From an uncultured Luteimonas sp. (GTDB taxonomy: Bacteria; Pseudomonadota; Gammaproteobacteria; Xanthomonadales; Xanthomonadaceae): 45,486 nucleotides of DNA. Both the position numbers and the translations under genes were made by a program. A model generated the notes under the pieces. That model was not told the origin of the DNA, made no database searches, and was given only the letters and a program-made list of their open reading frames with translations. The DNA lies in contig CAKTDC010000027.1 of assembly GCA_934541015.1 (NCBI GenBank), forward strand, positions 1 through 45,486, written 5' to 3'. Of this stretch, positions 35,197 to 44,030 are shown piece by piece. The number at the start of each line of letters is the position of its first letter. The first letter of the stretch is position 1.

Positions 35197-36228
35197 ATGG
35201 ACGGCCCTCCGTTCACCGCGGCCTGGCTGGCCGAGCGCTTCGGGCTCGGCCTGCATGGCGACGGCACGGCATCGGTCTCGGCCGTTGCCACGCTGGCCAC
35301 GGCCGGCCCCGGCCAGCTCGCCTTCCTCGCCAATCCGCGCTACCGCGGCCAGCTCGCCGATACCCGCGCCGGGATCGTGGTGCTGCGCGCCGCCGACGCC
35401 GACGGCTACGCCGGCACCGCCCTGGTCGCGGCCGATCCCTATTCGGCCTACGCCCGCATCGCGGCGCTGTTCGAGGCGCGACCGGCGGCGGAAGCGGGCA
35501 TCCATCCATCCGCGGCGGTGGATCCGTCCGCGACCATCGACCCGGGCGCGAGCATTGGTCCCTTCTGCAGCATCGGCGCCAACACCACGGTCGCCGCCGG
35601 CGCGCGCATCGGCCCGGGCTGCGCCATCGGCGAGGACTGCGCCATCGGCGAAGGCTGCGAACTGGTCGCGCGGGTCACCCTGGTCCGGCGCGTGCGCCTG
35701 GGCCGGCGGGTGCTGGTGCATCCGGGCGCGGTGCTCGGTGCCGACGGCTTCGGGATCGCGCTCGAGCGTCCGTCCGCGGGCGAACCGCACTGGATCAAGG
35801 TGCCGCAGCTGGGCGGGGTGGCGGTCGGCGACGACTGCGAGATCGGCGCCAACACCTGCATCGACCGCGGCGCACTCGAGGACACCGTGCTCGAGCACGA
35901 CGTGCGCCTGGACAACCACATCCAGATCGCCCACAACGTCCGCGTCGGCGCGCATTCGGCCATGGCCGGGGGCGTCAGCGTGGCCGGCAGCACCCGCATC
36001 GGCCGCTACTGCATGATCGGCGGGCGCGCCGGGATCGTCGGCCACATCGAGATCTGCGACCGCGTGACCGTCACCGCGATGAGCTTCGTGACCCGTTCCA
36101 TTCGCGATGCGGGGGAGTATTCTTCGGGGATTCCGGCCGTTTCCAGTCGCGAATGGAGAAAGAGCGTCGTCCGGCTCAGGCAGCTTGGCGCAGCGTCGCG
36201 TAGTACCGCACCACAGGAGGGGGACTGA
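35197..36228 (+). CDS. lpxD: UDP-3-O-(3-hydroxyacyl)glucosamine N-acyltransferase
   Basis: 343 residues. LpxD adds the N-linked hydroxyacyl chain in lipid A synthesis. An N-terminal uridine-binding domain (to about residue 100) precedes a left-handed beta-helix of hexapeptides (SIGPFCSIGANTTVAAGARI, GRRVLVHPGAVLGADGFGIA); the catalytic His is in DNHIQIAHNVRVG. The C-terminus ends with helices (REWRKSVVRLRQLGAAS). The start at 35197 gives the usual FTAAWLAERFGL opening, 26 bases after bamA. Length is typical. Confidence 0.97.
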   Translation: MDGPPFTAAWLAERFGLGLHGDGTASVSAVATLATAGPGQLAFLANPRYRGQLADTRAGIVVLRAADADGYAGTALVAADPYSAYARIAALFEARPAAEAGIHPSAAVDPSATIDPGASIGPFCSIGANTTVAAGARIGPGCAIGEDCAIGEGCELVARVTLVRRVRLGRRVLVHPGAVLGADGFGIALERPSAGEPHWIKVPQLGGVAVGDDCEIGANTCIDRGALEDTVLEHDVRLDNHIQIAHNVRVGAHSAMAGGVSVAGSTRIGRYCMIGGRAGIVGHIEICDRVTVTAMSFVTRSIRDAGEYSSGIPAVSSREWRKSVVRLRQLGAASRSTAPQEGD

Positions 36229-36232
36229 ATTG
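36215..36232 (+). promoter_or_regulatory. Ribosome binding site deciding the TTG start of fabZ
   Basis: AGGAGG at 36215-36220 lies nine bases before a TTG at 36230-36232 that opens the expected FabZ N-terminus. No ATG or GTG in frame would give a full-length protein. Confidence 0.75.
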
Positions 36233-36685
36233 AATCAGCCGGTTTCGCTGCCGATCGACATCGTCGGCATCCAGAAAATGCTGCCGCACCGCCATCCGTT
36301 CCTGCTCATCGACCGCGTGGTCGAAGTCGAGCTGGGGCGGCGGGTGCTGGCGTACAAGGCCGTCAGCGGCAACGAGGGATTTTTCCAGGGCCACTTCCCC
36401 GACCGCCCGGTGATGCCGGGCGTGCTGGTGATCGAAGCGCTGGCCCAGGCCGGCGGCATCCTCAGCAACCTGACCCACACCGATGTCCTGGTGGGCCGCC
36501 TGTCGTACCTGGTGAAGGTGGACAACGCCAGGTTCTCGCGCATGGTGGTTCCCGGCGACCGCCTGGACCTGGAGGTCACGATCAAGCGCGAGATCCGCAA
36601 CATGACCCTGTACGCGGGCGTGGCCAGCGTGGCCGGCGAGCAGGTCGCCTGCGCCGAGATCCTCTGCGCCGCCGTTCCGATCTGA
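36230..36685 (+). CDS. fabZ: 3-hydroxyacyl-[acyl-carrier-protein] dehydratase FabZ
   Basis: 151 residues with a TTG start. FabZ removes water from 3-hydroxyacyl-ACP in fatty acid elongation and competes with LpxA/LpxD for the same 3-hydroxyacyl-ACP, which explains its place between them. Motifs: [16 protein letters not shown] with catalytic His and [20 protein letters not shown] with catalytic Glu. The length equals E. coli FabZ. It begins one base after the lpxD stop and ends one base before lpxA, so the three are tightly coupled; the weak TTG start may lower its translation relative to the acyltransferases. Confidence 0.97.
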   Translation: MNQPVSLPIDIVGIQKMLPHRHPFLLIDRVVEVELGRRVLAYKAVSGNEGFFQGHFPDRPVMPGVLVIEALAQAGGILSNLTHTDVLVGRLSYLVKVDNARFSRMVVPGDRLDLEVTIKREIRNMTLYAGVASVAGEQVACAEILCAAVPI

Positions 36686-36686
36686 C

Positions 36687-37472
36687 ATGGCCGGCGCGCG
36701 GATCCACTCCAGCGCCGTCGTCGACCCCGCCGCCCGCCTGGGCGCGGATGTGGAGATCGGCGCGTTCACCCTGGTCGGCGCCGGCGTGGAGATCGGCGAC
36801 GGCACCCGCATCGGCCCCCACTGCAGCCTCCACGGCCCGACCCGGATCGGCCGCGACAACCGCATCATCGGCCATGCAGCGATCGGCGGCGAGCCGCAGG
36901 ACAAGAAGTACCGCGGCGAGCGCGTGGAGCTGGAGATCGGCGACCGCAACCTGATCCGCGAGTTCGTCACCATCAACCGCGGCACCGGCGACGGCGGCGG
37001 CATCACCCGCGTCGGCCACGACAACTGGCTGCTGGCCTACACCCACATCGCCCACGACTGCATCGTGGGCGACCACTGCGTCTTCTCCAACAACGCCACC
37101 CTGGCCGGGCACGTCGAGATCGGCGACCACGTCATCCTCAGCGGCTTCGCCGGCATCCACCAGTTCTGCCGCATCGGCGCCCACGCGTTCATCGGCATGG
37201 GGGCCCTCGTCAACGGCGACGTGCCGCCATTCGTGATGGTGGCGCAGGAGGGCTACGGCCGCCCGCGCGGCATCAATTCCGAGGGCCTGAGGCGCCGCGG
37301 CTTCGATGCCGAACGCACCGCCGCGATCAAGCGCGCCTACCGCACCGTGTACATGTCGGGCGCCAACCTCGCCGAAGCCAGGGAGCGGCTGGCCGAGATG
37401 GCCCGCGACAGCGAGGACGTACGCGCCTTCCTGGAGTTCATCGAGCGCGGCGAGCGGCCGCTGTTGCGGTGA
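36687..37472 (+). CDS. lpxA: UDP-N-acetylglucosamine acyltransferase
   Basis: 261 residues. LpxA makes the first step of lipid A synthesis, adding a 3-hydroxyacyl chain to UDP-GlcNAc. A hexapeptide-repeat beta-helix ([40 protein letters not shown]) carries the catalytic His in [13 protein letters not shown], and the C-terminal alpha-helical part starts at [15 protein letters not shown]. Length is as in E. coli (262). It starts one base after fabZ. Confidence 0.98.
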   Translation: MAGARIHSSAVVDPAARLGADVEIGAFTLVGAGVEIGDGTRIGPHCSLHGPTRIGRDNRIIGHAAIGGEPQDKKYRGERVELEIGDRNLIREFVTINRGTGDGGGITRVGHDNWLLAYTHIAHDCIVGDHCVFSNNATLAGHVEIGDHVILSGFAGIHQFCRIGAHAFIGMGALVNGDVPPFVMVAQEGYGRPRGINSEGLRRRGFDAERTAAIKRAYRTVYMSGANLAEARERLAEMARDSEDVRAFLEFIERGERPLLR

Positions 37473-37476
37473 AGCG

Positions 37477-38748
37477 GTGAAGCCGGGATTGGGGAATGGG
37501 GATTCGGGATTCGGAAGGGCGGCTGAAGCCACTTCGGAACCCGGCACTGTTCTTCCGAATCCCGAATCCCGGATCCCGGATCCCGCGACCAGCGCCACGC
37601 CCCGCGTGGCGCTGGTCGCGGGCGAAGCCTCCGGCGACCTCCTCGCCGCCGGGCTGATCGAGCGGCTGCGCGAGCGCTTTCCCGGGGCGCGGTTCGCGGG
37701 GATCGGCGGGGACGCGATGCGCGCGGCGGGACTGGACGCCTGGCACGACGCTTCGGAGCTGGCGGTGATGGGGCTGGGCGAGGTGGTGCGCCATCTTCCG
37801 CGGCTGCTGCGGCTGCGCCGGAACCTGCGCAGGCGGCTGCTGGCGTGGAAGCCGGACGTGTTCATCGGCATCGATGCCCCGGACTTCAACCTCGGCCTGG
37901 AGCGCGCGCTCAAGCGCCGCGGGATCCGCACCGTGCACTACGTCGGCCCGTCGATCTGGGCCTGGCGGCAGGGGCGCGCGAAGAAGATCGGGCGCAGCGC
38001 CGACCGCGTGCTGTGCCTGTTCCCGATGGAGCCGGAGATCTACGCCCGGCACGGCGTCGATGCGCGCTTCGTCGGCCACCCGACCGCCGACAGCATGCCG
38101 CAGAACCCCGACCGCCGCCGCGCGCGCGCCGATCTCGGCCTGCCCGCCGACGCGCCGGTGCTCGCCGTGCTGCCCGGTTCGCGGCTGGGCGAGATCGAGC
38201 GCCTCGGCGCCGTCTTCCTCGAAGCCGCGGCCCGCGTCTCCGCGCAGCTGCCCGGCCTGCACGTGCTGGTCCCGGCCGCGACCCCGGCCTGCCGGGACGC
38301 CATCGCGCCGCTGCTCCCGGACCCACGACACCCCGTTCCGCGGTCCCTGCTCCTCGACGGCCGCGCCCGCGAGGCCATGGTCGCCGCCGACGTGGTGCTG
38401 CTGGCGTCTGGCACCGCCACGCTGGAGGCGATGCTGGCCAAGCGGCCGATGGTGGTGGGCTACCGCATCGCCAGCTCCACTTACCGTATCGTCAGGCTGC
38501 TGGGGCTGCTCAAGGTGGACCGCTACGCCCTGCCCAACGTGCTCGCCGGTCGGACCATCGCCCCCGAGCTGATGCAGGACGACTGCACCCCGGAGAAGCT
38601 CGCCGCGGCGGTGCTGGCCTGGTTCGACGACCCCGAGGCCGTGGCGGCGCTGGAGCCGGTCTACCGCGACCTGCACCTGGCGCTGCGCCGCGACGCTTCG
38701 GCCAGCGCGGCCGAGGCCGTCGCCGGGCTGCTGGAGGAAGCGCGGTGA
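37477..38748 (+). CDS. lpxB: Lipid-A-disaccharide synthase with repeat-encoded N-terminus
   Basis: 423 residues from a GTG at 37477, four bases after the lpxA stop. LpxB joins two glucosamine precursors to form the lipid A disaccharide (GT19 family). Core motifs: [63 protein letters not shown] and [13 protein letters not shown]. Residues 3-37 are encoded by an ATTCGGGA-type palindromic element and contain [10 protein letters not shown]; family members normally begin only a few residues before the [10 protein letters not shown] strand, so this 40-residue extension is extra. There is no other in-frame start between the element and that strand except a GTG inside it. The stop overlaps rnhB (GTGA). 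Confidence 0.95.
   Translation: MKPGLGNGDSGFGRAAEATSEPGTVLPNPESRIPDPATSATPRVALVAGEASGDLLAAGLIERLRERFPGARFAGIGGDAMRAAGLDAWHDASELAVMGLGEVVRHLPRLLRLRRNLRRRLLAWKPDVFIGIDAPDFNLGLERALKRRGIRTVHYVGPSIWAWRQGRAKKIGRSADRVLCLFPMEPEIYARHGVDARFVGHPTADSMPQNPDRRRARADLGLPADAPVLAVLPGSRLGEIERLGAVFLEAAARVSAQLPGLHVLVPAATPACRDAIAPLLPDPRHPVPRSLLLDGRAREAMVAADVVLLASGTATLEAMLAKRPMVVGYRIASSTYRIVRLLGLLKVDRYALPNVLAGRTIAPELMQDDCTPEKLAAAVLAWFDDPEAVAALEPVYRDLHLALRRDASASAAEAVAGLLEEAR
37485..37585. repeat. ATTCGGGA-type palindromic element inside lpxB
   Basis: The left arm 37485-37518 (GGGATTGGGGAATGGGGATT and onward) is inverse to the right arm 37551-37585 (TCTTCCGAATCCCGAATCCC and onward). The whole element is within the predicted lpxB reading frame (residues 3-37) and adds no stop codon. 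Confidence 0.85.
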
Positions 38749-39350
38749 CCCTGCTGGTGGCGGGCGTCGACGAGGCCGGGCGCGGCCCGCTGGCCGGGCC
38801 GGTGGTGGTGGCCGCGGTGATCCTCGACCCCGCCCGTCCCATCGACGGCCTGGACGATTCGAAGAAGCTGACGGAGAAACGGCGCGAGGCGCTCTACCCG
38901 CTGATCGTCGGACGCGCGCTGGCGCACCGCATCGAGTTCGTCGAGTGCGCCGAGATCGACGCGCTCAACATCCTCCAGGCCACCCTCGCCGGCATGTCCC
39001 GCGCGCTGCTCGCCCTGTCCCCGGCAGCGCAGCTGGCGCGCATCGACGGCAACCGCCTGCCGCGGGAGCTGCCCTGCCGTGCCGAGGCGCTGGTCGGCGG
39101 CGACGGCCTCGACCCGGCGATCATGGCCGCCTCGATCCTGGCCAAGGTGGCGCGCGACCGCGCCATGGTCGCCCTGCACGCACGATATCCGCAGTACGGC
39201 TTCGACCGGCACAAGGGCTATCCCTCGCCCCTGCACCTGGCGGCGCTGCGCGAGCACGGCCCCTGCCCGCAGCACCGGCGCAGCTTCGCGCCGGTGCGCG
39301 GATCGCTGTTCGTCGACGCCGCACGGGCGCCTGACACCGTCGACGCCTGA
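38745..39350 (+). CDS. rnhB: Ribonuclease HII
   Basis: 201 residues. RNase HII cuts RNA in RNA-DNA hybrids, mainly removing single misinserted ribonucleotides. Motifs: [20 protein letters not shown] (catalytic Asp-Glu), [13 protein letters not shown], and [16 protein letters not shown] with [15 protein letters not shown] start at 38745 overlaps the lpxB stop, with GGAGG about seven bases upstream. Length is usual. It stands between lpxB and dnaE as in most gammaproteobacteria. Confidence 0.97.
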   Translation: MTLLVAGVDEAGRGPLAGPVVVAAVILDPARPIDGLDDSKKLTEKRREALYPLIVGRALAHRIEFVECAEIDALNILQATLAGMSRALLALSPAAQLARIDGNRLPRELPCRAEALVGGDGLDPAIMAASILAKVARDRAMVALHARYPQYGFDRHKGYPSPLHLAALREHGPCPQHRRSFAPVRGSLFVDAARAPDTVDA

Positions 39351-39455
39351 CTGTCGCGACCGCCGGTCCCGGGCGCGCCGCAAACCGGCGGTGTCAAGCC
39401 TTGTCCGGCCCTGCGGGGGGCCCTACCCTGACGGTCGGCTCGCAACACTGCCGCG

Positions 39456-42400
39456 ATGACCTCCCGCTTCGTCCATCTCCACCTCCACAGCGAGTACTCG
39501 CTGGCCGATTCGACGATCCGCATTCCGGAGCTCGTCGCGCGCTGTGCCGCCCTCGGCCAGCCCTCGGTGGCGATCACCGACCGCAACAACCTGTTCGCGC
39601 TGGTCAAGTTCTACCGCGCCGCCGAAGAGGCCGGGATCAAGCCGGTGGTCGGCGCCGACATCAGCGTCGCCGATGGCGACGAGGCCGCCTGGCCGCTGAC
39701 CCTGCTGTGCCGCGACCACGAGGGCTACCGGGCGCTGTCGCGGCTGCTCAGCCGCGCATACATGGAAGGCCATCGCCACGACGGTGTGGTCGTGCGCCCG
39801 GCGTGGCTGCGCGAGGCCGGCGAGGGCCTGTTCGCCCTCACCGGGCGGCTCGGGCCCGCCGGGCGGCTGGCCGCCAGCGGGCGCCACGACCTCGCCAGCC
39901 AGTGGCTGCACGACTGGCAGCGGGTCTTCGACGAACGCCTGTTCCTGGAGCTGACCCGCTGCGGGCGCGAGGGCGAGGAGGAATTCAACACCTTCGCCCT
40001 GCAGGCTTCGGCCGCACGCGCGATCCCGGTGGTTGCCAGCAACGACGTGCGCTTCCTCGACGCCGAGGGCTTCGAGGCCCACGAGGCCCGCGTCTGCATC
40101 GCCTCCGGCCGCGTGCTCGCCGACCCGCGCCGTCCGCACGACTACAGCCGCGAGCAGTCCCTCAAGTCCGGACAGGAGATGGCGGCGCTGTTCGCCGACG
40201 TGCCCGACGCCATCGACAACGCCGTCGTCCTCGCCCAGCGCTGCAACCTGGAGCTGAGATTCGGCAAGTACTACCTGCCCGCGTTCCCGGTGCCGGCCGA
40301 GCACACCCTCGACAGCTGGATCGGCAGCGAGGCGCGCGACGGGCTGGCGCGGCGGCTGGAGAAACACCCGCTGGCGCCCGGGCACAGCCGCCAGAGCTAC
40401 GACGAGCGCCTGGAGCGCGAGCTCGACGTCATCGTCGGCATGGGCTTCCCCGGCTACTTCCTGATCGTGGCCGACTTCATCAACTGGGCCAAGGAGCACG
40501 GCATCCCGGTCGGTCCCGGCCGTGGCTCGGGCGCCGGCTCGCTCGTGGCCTGGGCGCTGGGCATCACCGATCTCGACCCGCTGCCCTACGACCTGCTGTT
40601 CGAACGCTTCCTCAACCCCGAACGCGTGTCGATGCCCGACTTCGACATCGACTTCTGCATGGACCGCCGCGACGAGGTGATCGACTACGTCGCCGGCAAG
40701 TACGGCCGCGACCGCGTCAGCCAGATCATCACCTACGGCACCATGGCCGCCAAGGCGGTGCTGCGCGACGCCGGGCGCGTGCTCGGGCACCCCTACGGCT
40801 TCGTCGACGGCCTGGCGAAGCTGATCCCGCTGCAGCCGACCGACCCGCTGTCGCTGGAGGACGCGATCGGCCGCAGCAGGCGCGCGCAGACGGACGCCTC
40901 CTATGTCGTCGCCGAGTTCAGGCAGCGCTACGAGGAAGAGGACGACGTCCGCGACCTCGTCGACCTCGCCCTGCAGCTCGAGGACCTGACCCGCAACGCC
41001 GGCAGGCACGCCGGCGGCGTTGTCATCGCGCCGCGCCCGCTGTCCGACTTCTGCCCGCTGCACGCCGAACACGACGGCGAAGGCCGCGGCCGCCACCCGG
41101 TCACACAGTTCGACAAGGACGACGTCGAAGCCGTCGGCCTGGTCAAGTTCGACTTCCTCGGCCTGCGCACGCTGACGATCATCGACTGGGCGGTGAAGGC
41201 GATCAATCGGCGGAATTCGGGATTCGGGATTGGGGATTCGGAGAAGCGGAGCCTTGCTGTTCCGGATCCCGAATCCCGGATCCCGGATCCCGTCGCTCCA
41301 CTGGACATGACCGCCCTTCCCCTCGACGACAGGGCGACCTACGAGCTGTTCGCGCGCGGCGATACCGTTGCGGTGTTCCAGTTCGAGTCGCGCGGCATGC
41401 GCGAGCTGCTCAAGCGCGCCAGGCCCGATACCTTCGAGGACATCATCGCGCTGGCGGCGCTGTTCCGGCCCGGTCCGCTGAACTCGGGGATGGACCGCGA
41501 GTGGGTGGACCGCAAGCACGGCAACACCCGGGTGACCTATCCGCACCCGGCGCTGGAGCCGGTGCTCAAGCCCACCTACGGCGTGATCGTCTACCAGGAA
41601 CAGGTGATGCAGATCGCGCAGGTGCTGGCCGGCTATTCGCTGGGCGGCGCCGACCTGCTGCGCCGCGCGATGGGCAAGAAGAAGCCCGAGGAGATGGCCA
41701 AGGAGCGCGCCAAGTTCGAGGCCGGCGCGGCCGAACGCGGCGTCGAGCCGGCCACCGCCACCGCGATCTTCGACCTGATGGAGCAGTTCGCCGAGTACGG
41801 CTTCAACAAGTCGCACTCGGCCGCCTACGCCCTGGTCGCCTACCAGACCGCGTGGCTGAAGGTGCACCACCCGGCCGAGTTCATGGCCGCGGTGATGTCC
41901 TCGGACATGGACAACACCGACAAGGTGGTCGGCTTCCTCAACGAGGCCAAGGCGATGGGCCTGACCGTGCTGCCGCCGGACGTGAACGCGTCCAACCACA
42001 TGTTCGAGGCGATCGACGAACGCACGATCCGCTACGGCCTGGGCGCGGTGAAGGGCGTGGGCCGCGGTGCCTGCGACGCGATCGTCGAGGGCCGGCGCGG
42101 GCGCGGCTACGACGACCTGTACGACTTCTGCACCCGCGTCGATGCGGCCAGGCTCAACCGGCGCACGCTGGAAGCCCTGATCCAGGCCGGCGCACTCGAC
42201 GCGCTCGCGCCCAACCGCGCATCGCTGATGCTGCAGCTGCCGGATGTGCTGCAGGCGACCGACCAGGTGGCGAAGAACCGCGAGGCGGGCATCGTCGACA
42301 TGTTCGGCGCCAGTCCATCCGGCGATCCGGCCGGCGCACCGGGCATCCGCATCGAGCTCGGGACCTGCGATGAATGGCCGCTCAGGCAGAAGCTCGACGG

Positions 42401-43076
42401 CGAGCGCGAGACCCTGGGTTACTACCTCAGCGGCCATCCGCTCGACCCCTACCGCGAGGAACTGCAGGCGCTGGTCGGCCACGACCTGGGCAAGCTCGAT
42501 GCCCTGTGGGCCGCGCGCTCGACCGAAACCGGCGGCCGGCGCTGGCGGCCGGAGGTGAACGTGGTCATCGCCGGCCAGGTGATGGCGATGCGCAAGCGCG
42601 GCGACTCGCAGGCCTTCGTGCTGCTCGAGGACGGGCGCGGACGCCTGGAATGCGGCTTCTTCAGCGAGGACTATCTCGAAAACGCGGCGCTGCTGACCCG
42701 CGACCGCATCCTGGTGGTCGAAGGCGGCCTGCGCGAGGACGAATTCAGCGGCGGCTTCTCGCTGCGCGCGCGCCGCTGCTGGGATTTCGAACAGCTGTGC
42801 GCGCAGGCCGCGCAGCGGCTGGCGATGCGCCTGGACCTGCGCACGCCGGGCGTGCTCGACCGCATCGAAACCCTGTTCTCGCAGCGCCGTCCGGGCAGCA
42901 CGCCGCTGCACTACGATCTGCTGCTCCCCGGCGGCGCGCGCGGCGCCTTGGTGGTCAACGGCAGCCAGGGCATCCGCATCGACGCCGACCTGCCGTCGAT
43001 CCTGCGCGCCCAGCCGGGCGTGCAGCACGTCAGCCTCGTCCTCTCCCGCCCCTGGCTGCAGGCGCAGGGCGCGTAG
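39456..43076 (+). CDS. dnaE: DNA polymerase III subunit alpha with repeat-encoded insert
   Basis: 1206 residues, the replicative polymerase. N-terminal PHP domain (FVHLHLHSEYSLADSTI), palm with catalytic aspartates Asp395/397/399 in MPDFDIDFCMD and Asp566 in VKFDFLGL, tandem HhH near residue 860 and an OB domain near 1035 (VNVVIAGQVMAMRKRGDSQA). Residues about 586-613 (with SGFGIGDSEK and [10 protein letters not shown]) are encoded by a palindromic repeat; E. coli DnaE has only a few residues at this spot between INKRR and PLDIAAIPLDD, so the repeat has added about 22 residues in frame without harm to any motif. The start is the ATG before the PHP domain; a TACCCT hexamer at 39423-39428 may be a -10 box. 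Confidence 0.98.
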   Translation: MTSRFVHLHLHSEYSLADSTIRIPELVARCAALGQPSVAITDRNNLFALVKFYRAAEEAGIKPVVGADISVADGDEAAWPLTLLCRDHEGYRALSRLLSRAYMEGHRHDGVVVRPAWLREAGEGLFALTGRLGPAGRLAASGRHDLASQWLHDWQRVFDERLFLELTRCGREGEEEFNTFALQASAARAIPVVASNDVRFLDAEGFEAHEARVCIASGRVLADPRRPHDYSREQSLKSGQEMAALFADVPDAIDNAVVLAQRCNLELRFGKYYLPAFPVPAEHTLDSWIGSEARDGLARRLEKHPLAPGHSRQSYDERLERELDVIVGMGFPGYFLIVADFINWAKEHGIPVGPGRGSGAGSLVAWALGITDLDPLPYDLLFERFLNPERVSMPDFDIDFCMDRRDEVIDYVAGKYGRDRVSQIITYGTMAAKAVLRDAGRVLGHPYGFVDGLAKLIPLQPTDPLSLEDAIGRSRRAQTDASYVVAEFRQRYEEEDDVRDLVDLALQLEDLTRNAGRHAGGVVIAPRPLSDFCPLHAEHDGEGRGRHPVTQFDKDDVEAVGLVKFDFLGLRTLTIIDWAVKAINRRNSGFGIGDSEKRSLAVPDPESRIPDPVAPLDMTALPLDDRATYELFARGDTVAVFQFESRGMRELLKRARPDTFEDIIALAALFRPGPLNSGMDREWVDRKHGNTRVTYPHPALEPVLKPTYGVIVYQEQVMQIAQVLAGYSLGGADLLRRAMGKKKPEEMAKERAKFEAGAAERGVEPATATAIFDLMEQFAEYGFNKSHSAAYALVAYQTAWLKVHHPAEFMAAVMSSDMDNTDKVVGFLNEAKAMGLTVLPPDVNASNHMFEAIDERTIRYGLGAVKGVGRGACDAIVEGRRGRGYDDLYDFCTRVDAARLNRRTLEALIQAGALDALAPNRASLMLQLPDVLQATDQVAKNREAGIVDMFGASPSGDPAGAPGIRIELGTCDEWPLRQKLDGERETLGYYLSGHPLDPYREELQALVGHDLGKLDALWAARSTETGGRRWRPEVNVVIAGQVMAMRKRGDSQAFVLLEDGRGRLECGFFSEDYLENAALLTRDRILVVEGGLREDEFSGGFSLRARRCWDFEQLCAQAAQRLAMRLDLRTPGVLDRIETLFSQRRPGSTPLHYDLLLPGGARGALVVNGSQGIRIDADLPSILRAQPGVQHVSLVLSRPWLQAQGA
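41214..41292. repeat. ATTCGGGA-type palindromic element inside dnaE
   Basis: The left arm 41214-41245 (AATTCGGGATTCGGGATTGG and onward) and right arm 41260-41292 (TCCGGATCCCGAATCCCGGA and onward) are inverted copies around a 14-base centre. The element is wholly inside dnaE, keeps its frame, and encodes NSGFGIGDSEK plus [10 protein letters not shown]. Confidence 0.9.
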
Positions 43077-43113
43077 GGCGCCTCCCGCGTCGCGCGATCA
43101 AGCGCGGGGGGAC

Positions 43114-43986
43114 CTACATGGAGTCGCCGCCCGGAAGTCCGAGCGCCGCGGCACGGGTGGCACGCCATTGCAGGTCCCGGCGGCAGGCGGCCTGCGCGCG
43201 ATGGCTGTCCTCCTCGGCACCGATGTACTGCGCCATCCGGATTCCGTATGCGTTCGACATGCAGTGGCGGAAGGCCTGGTCCTCGTCCTCGGGTCGCAGC
43301 CGGGCGAACATGCCGACCCTGTACAGGCCGGCGTCCTCGAAGCCGTCCGCGGGCGCGGTGGCGATGCGGGTGTGCAGCCAGCCGCCGGCGGCATCGAGCC
43401 ACACCTGGATGTCGCTCCGGGTGCGACGCCCCGCATCGTCGTAGTACAGGGTGAGTGTCACCGGCTCGTCCGGCGGTCGCCCCGCCCCGGCGCGCGGTGC
43501 GGGGGCGGGTTCGTCCACGCTCGCGCCCGGAAAGCGCCGGGCGGCGATCTCCCGCGCCCGAACGAGGGCGCGATCGTTCCCCGCCGCCGCGCCGGCGGCG
43601 ACCGCAGGCAGCCGCTCGACGCGCCGGACGCCATCGTCCGAAGCGACGATCCAGTGCAGGCACTCCTCCGACGTGCAGCCGTCCGGAACCTGCAGGTGGC
43701 CCTGCCAGCCTTCCCCGGGCACCATCTCGATCCGCTGCAGCAGCCAGTCGGCATAGGCACCGCGCCCGCTCACCACCGCCAGCGCATCCGCGGCACGACG
43801 TTCGGAAGGCGGACCGGAAGCATCTGTCACCGGCGCCTGCGGGAAACCGTCCTGGGACGCGGAGCCTTGCATCGCCCCGATCGCACTCTCGCTTCCGGCG
43901 GACGCTGCCGGCCCTCCGCAGCCGCCCGCCAGCAGCATCAGCATGAACATCAGCGGCACCGCCAGCGGCGGCACCGGCGGCAACAT
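43114..43986 (-). CDS. Putative lipoprotein of unknown function
   Basis: 290 residues from the ATG at 43986; a GTG at 44034 that overlaps the previous gene's stop (GTGA) would add 16. A hydrophobic stretch (VPLMFMLMLLAGGCGG) with lipobox LAGGC marks a lipoprotein. The mature part has a Gly/Ser-rich linker, then a domain with cysteines in DGCTSEECLHWIV, a long Pro/Ala region and a C-terminal part with LTLYYDDAGRRTRSDIQVWL and DQAFRHCMSNAYGIRMAQYI. No family is recognised. Both genes of this pair are convergent with dnaE and appear to be one operon; they are probably partners at the cell envelope. The start is uncertain since no Shine-Dalgarno sequence stands out. Confidence 0.6.
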   Translation of the reverse strand: MLPPVPPLAVPLMFMLMLLAGGCGGPAASAGSESAIGAMQGSASQDGFPQAPVTDASGPPSERRAADALAVVSGRGAYADWLLQRIEMVPGEGWQGHLQVPDGCTSEECLHWIVASDDGVRRVERLPAVAAGAAAGNDRALVRAREIAARRFPGASVDEPAPAPRAGAGRPPDEPVTLTLYYDDAGRRTRSDIQVWLDAAGGWLHTRIATAPADGFEDAGLYRVGMFARLRPEDEDQAFRHCMSNAYGIRMAQYIGAEEDSHRAQAACRRDLQWRATRAAALGLPGGDSM

Positions 43987-44030
43987 CGGCGGCAGTGCAC
44001 GCGAACCGGGATCGCTCGCGCGCACGCGGT

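Noticed and set aside
39423..43028. 1201-residue open frame antisense to dnaE
   Set aside because: Mirror of dnaE codons; no signal, motif or ribosome binding site.
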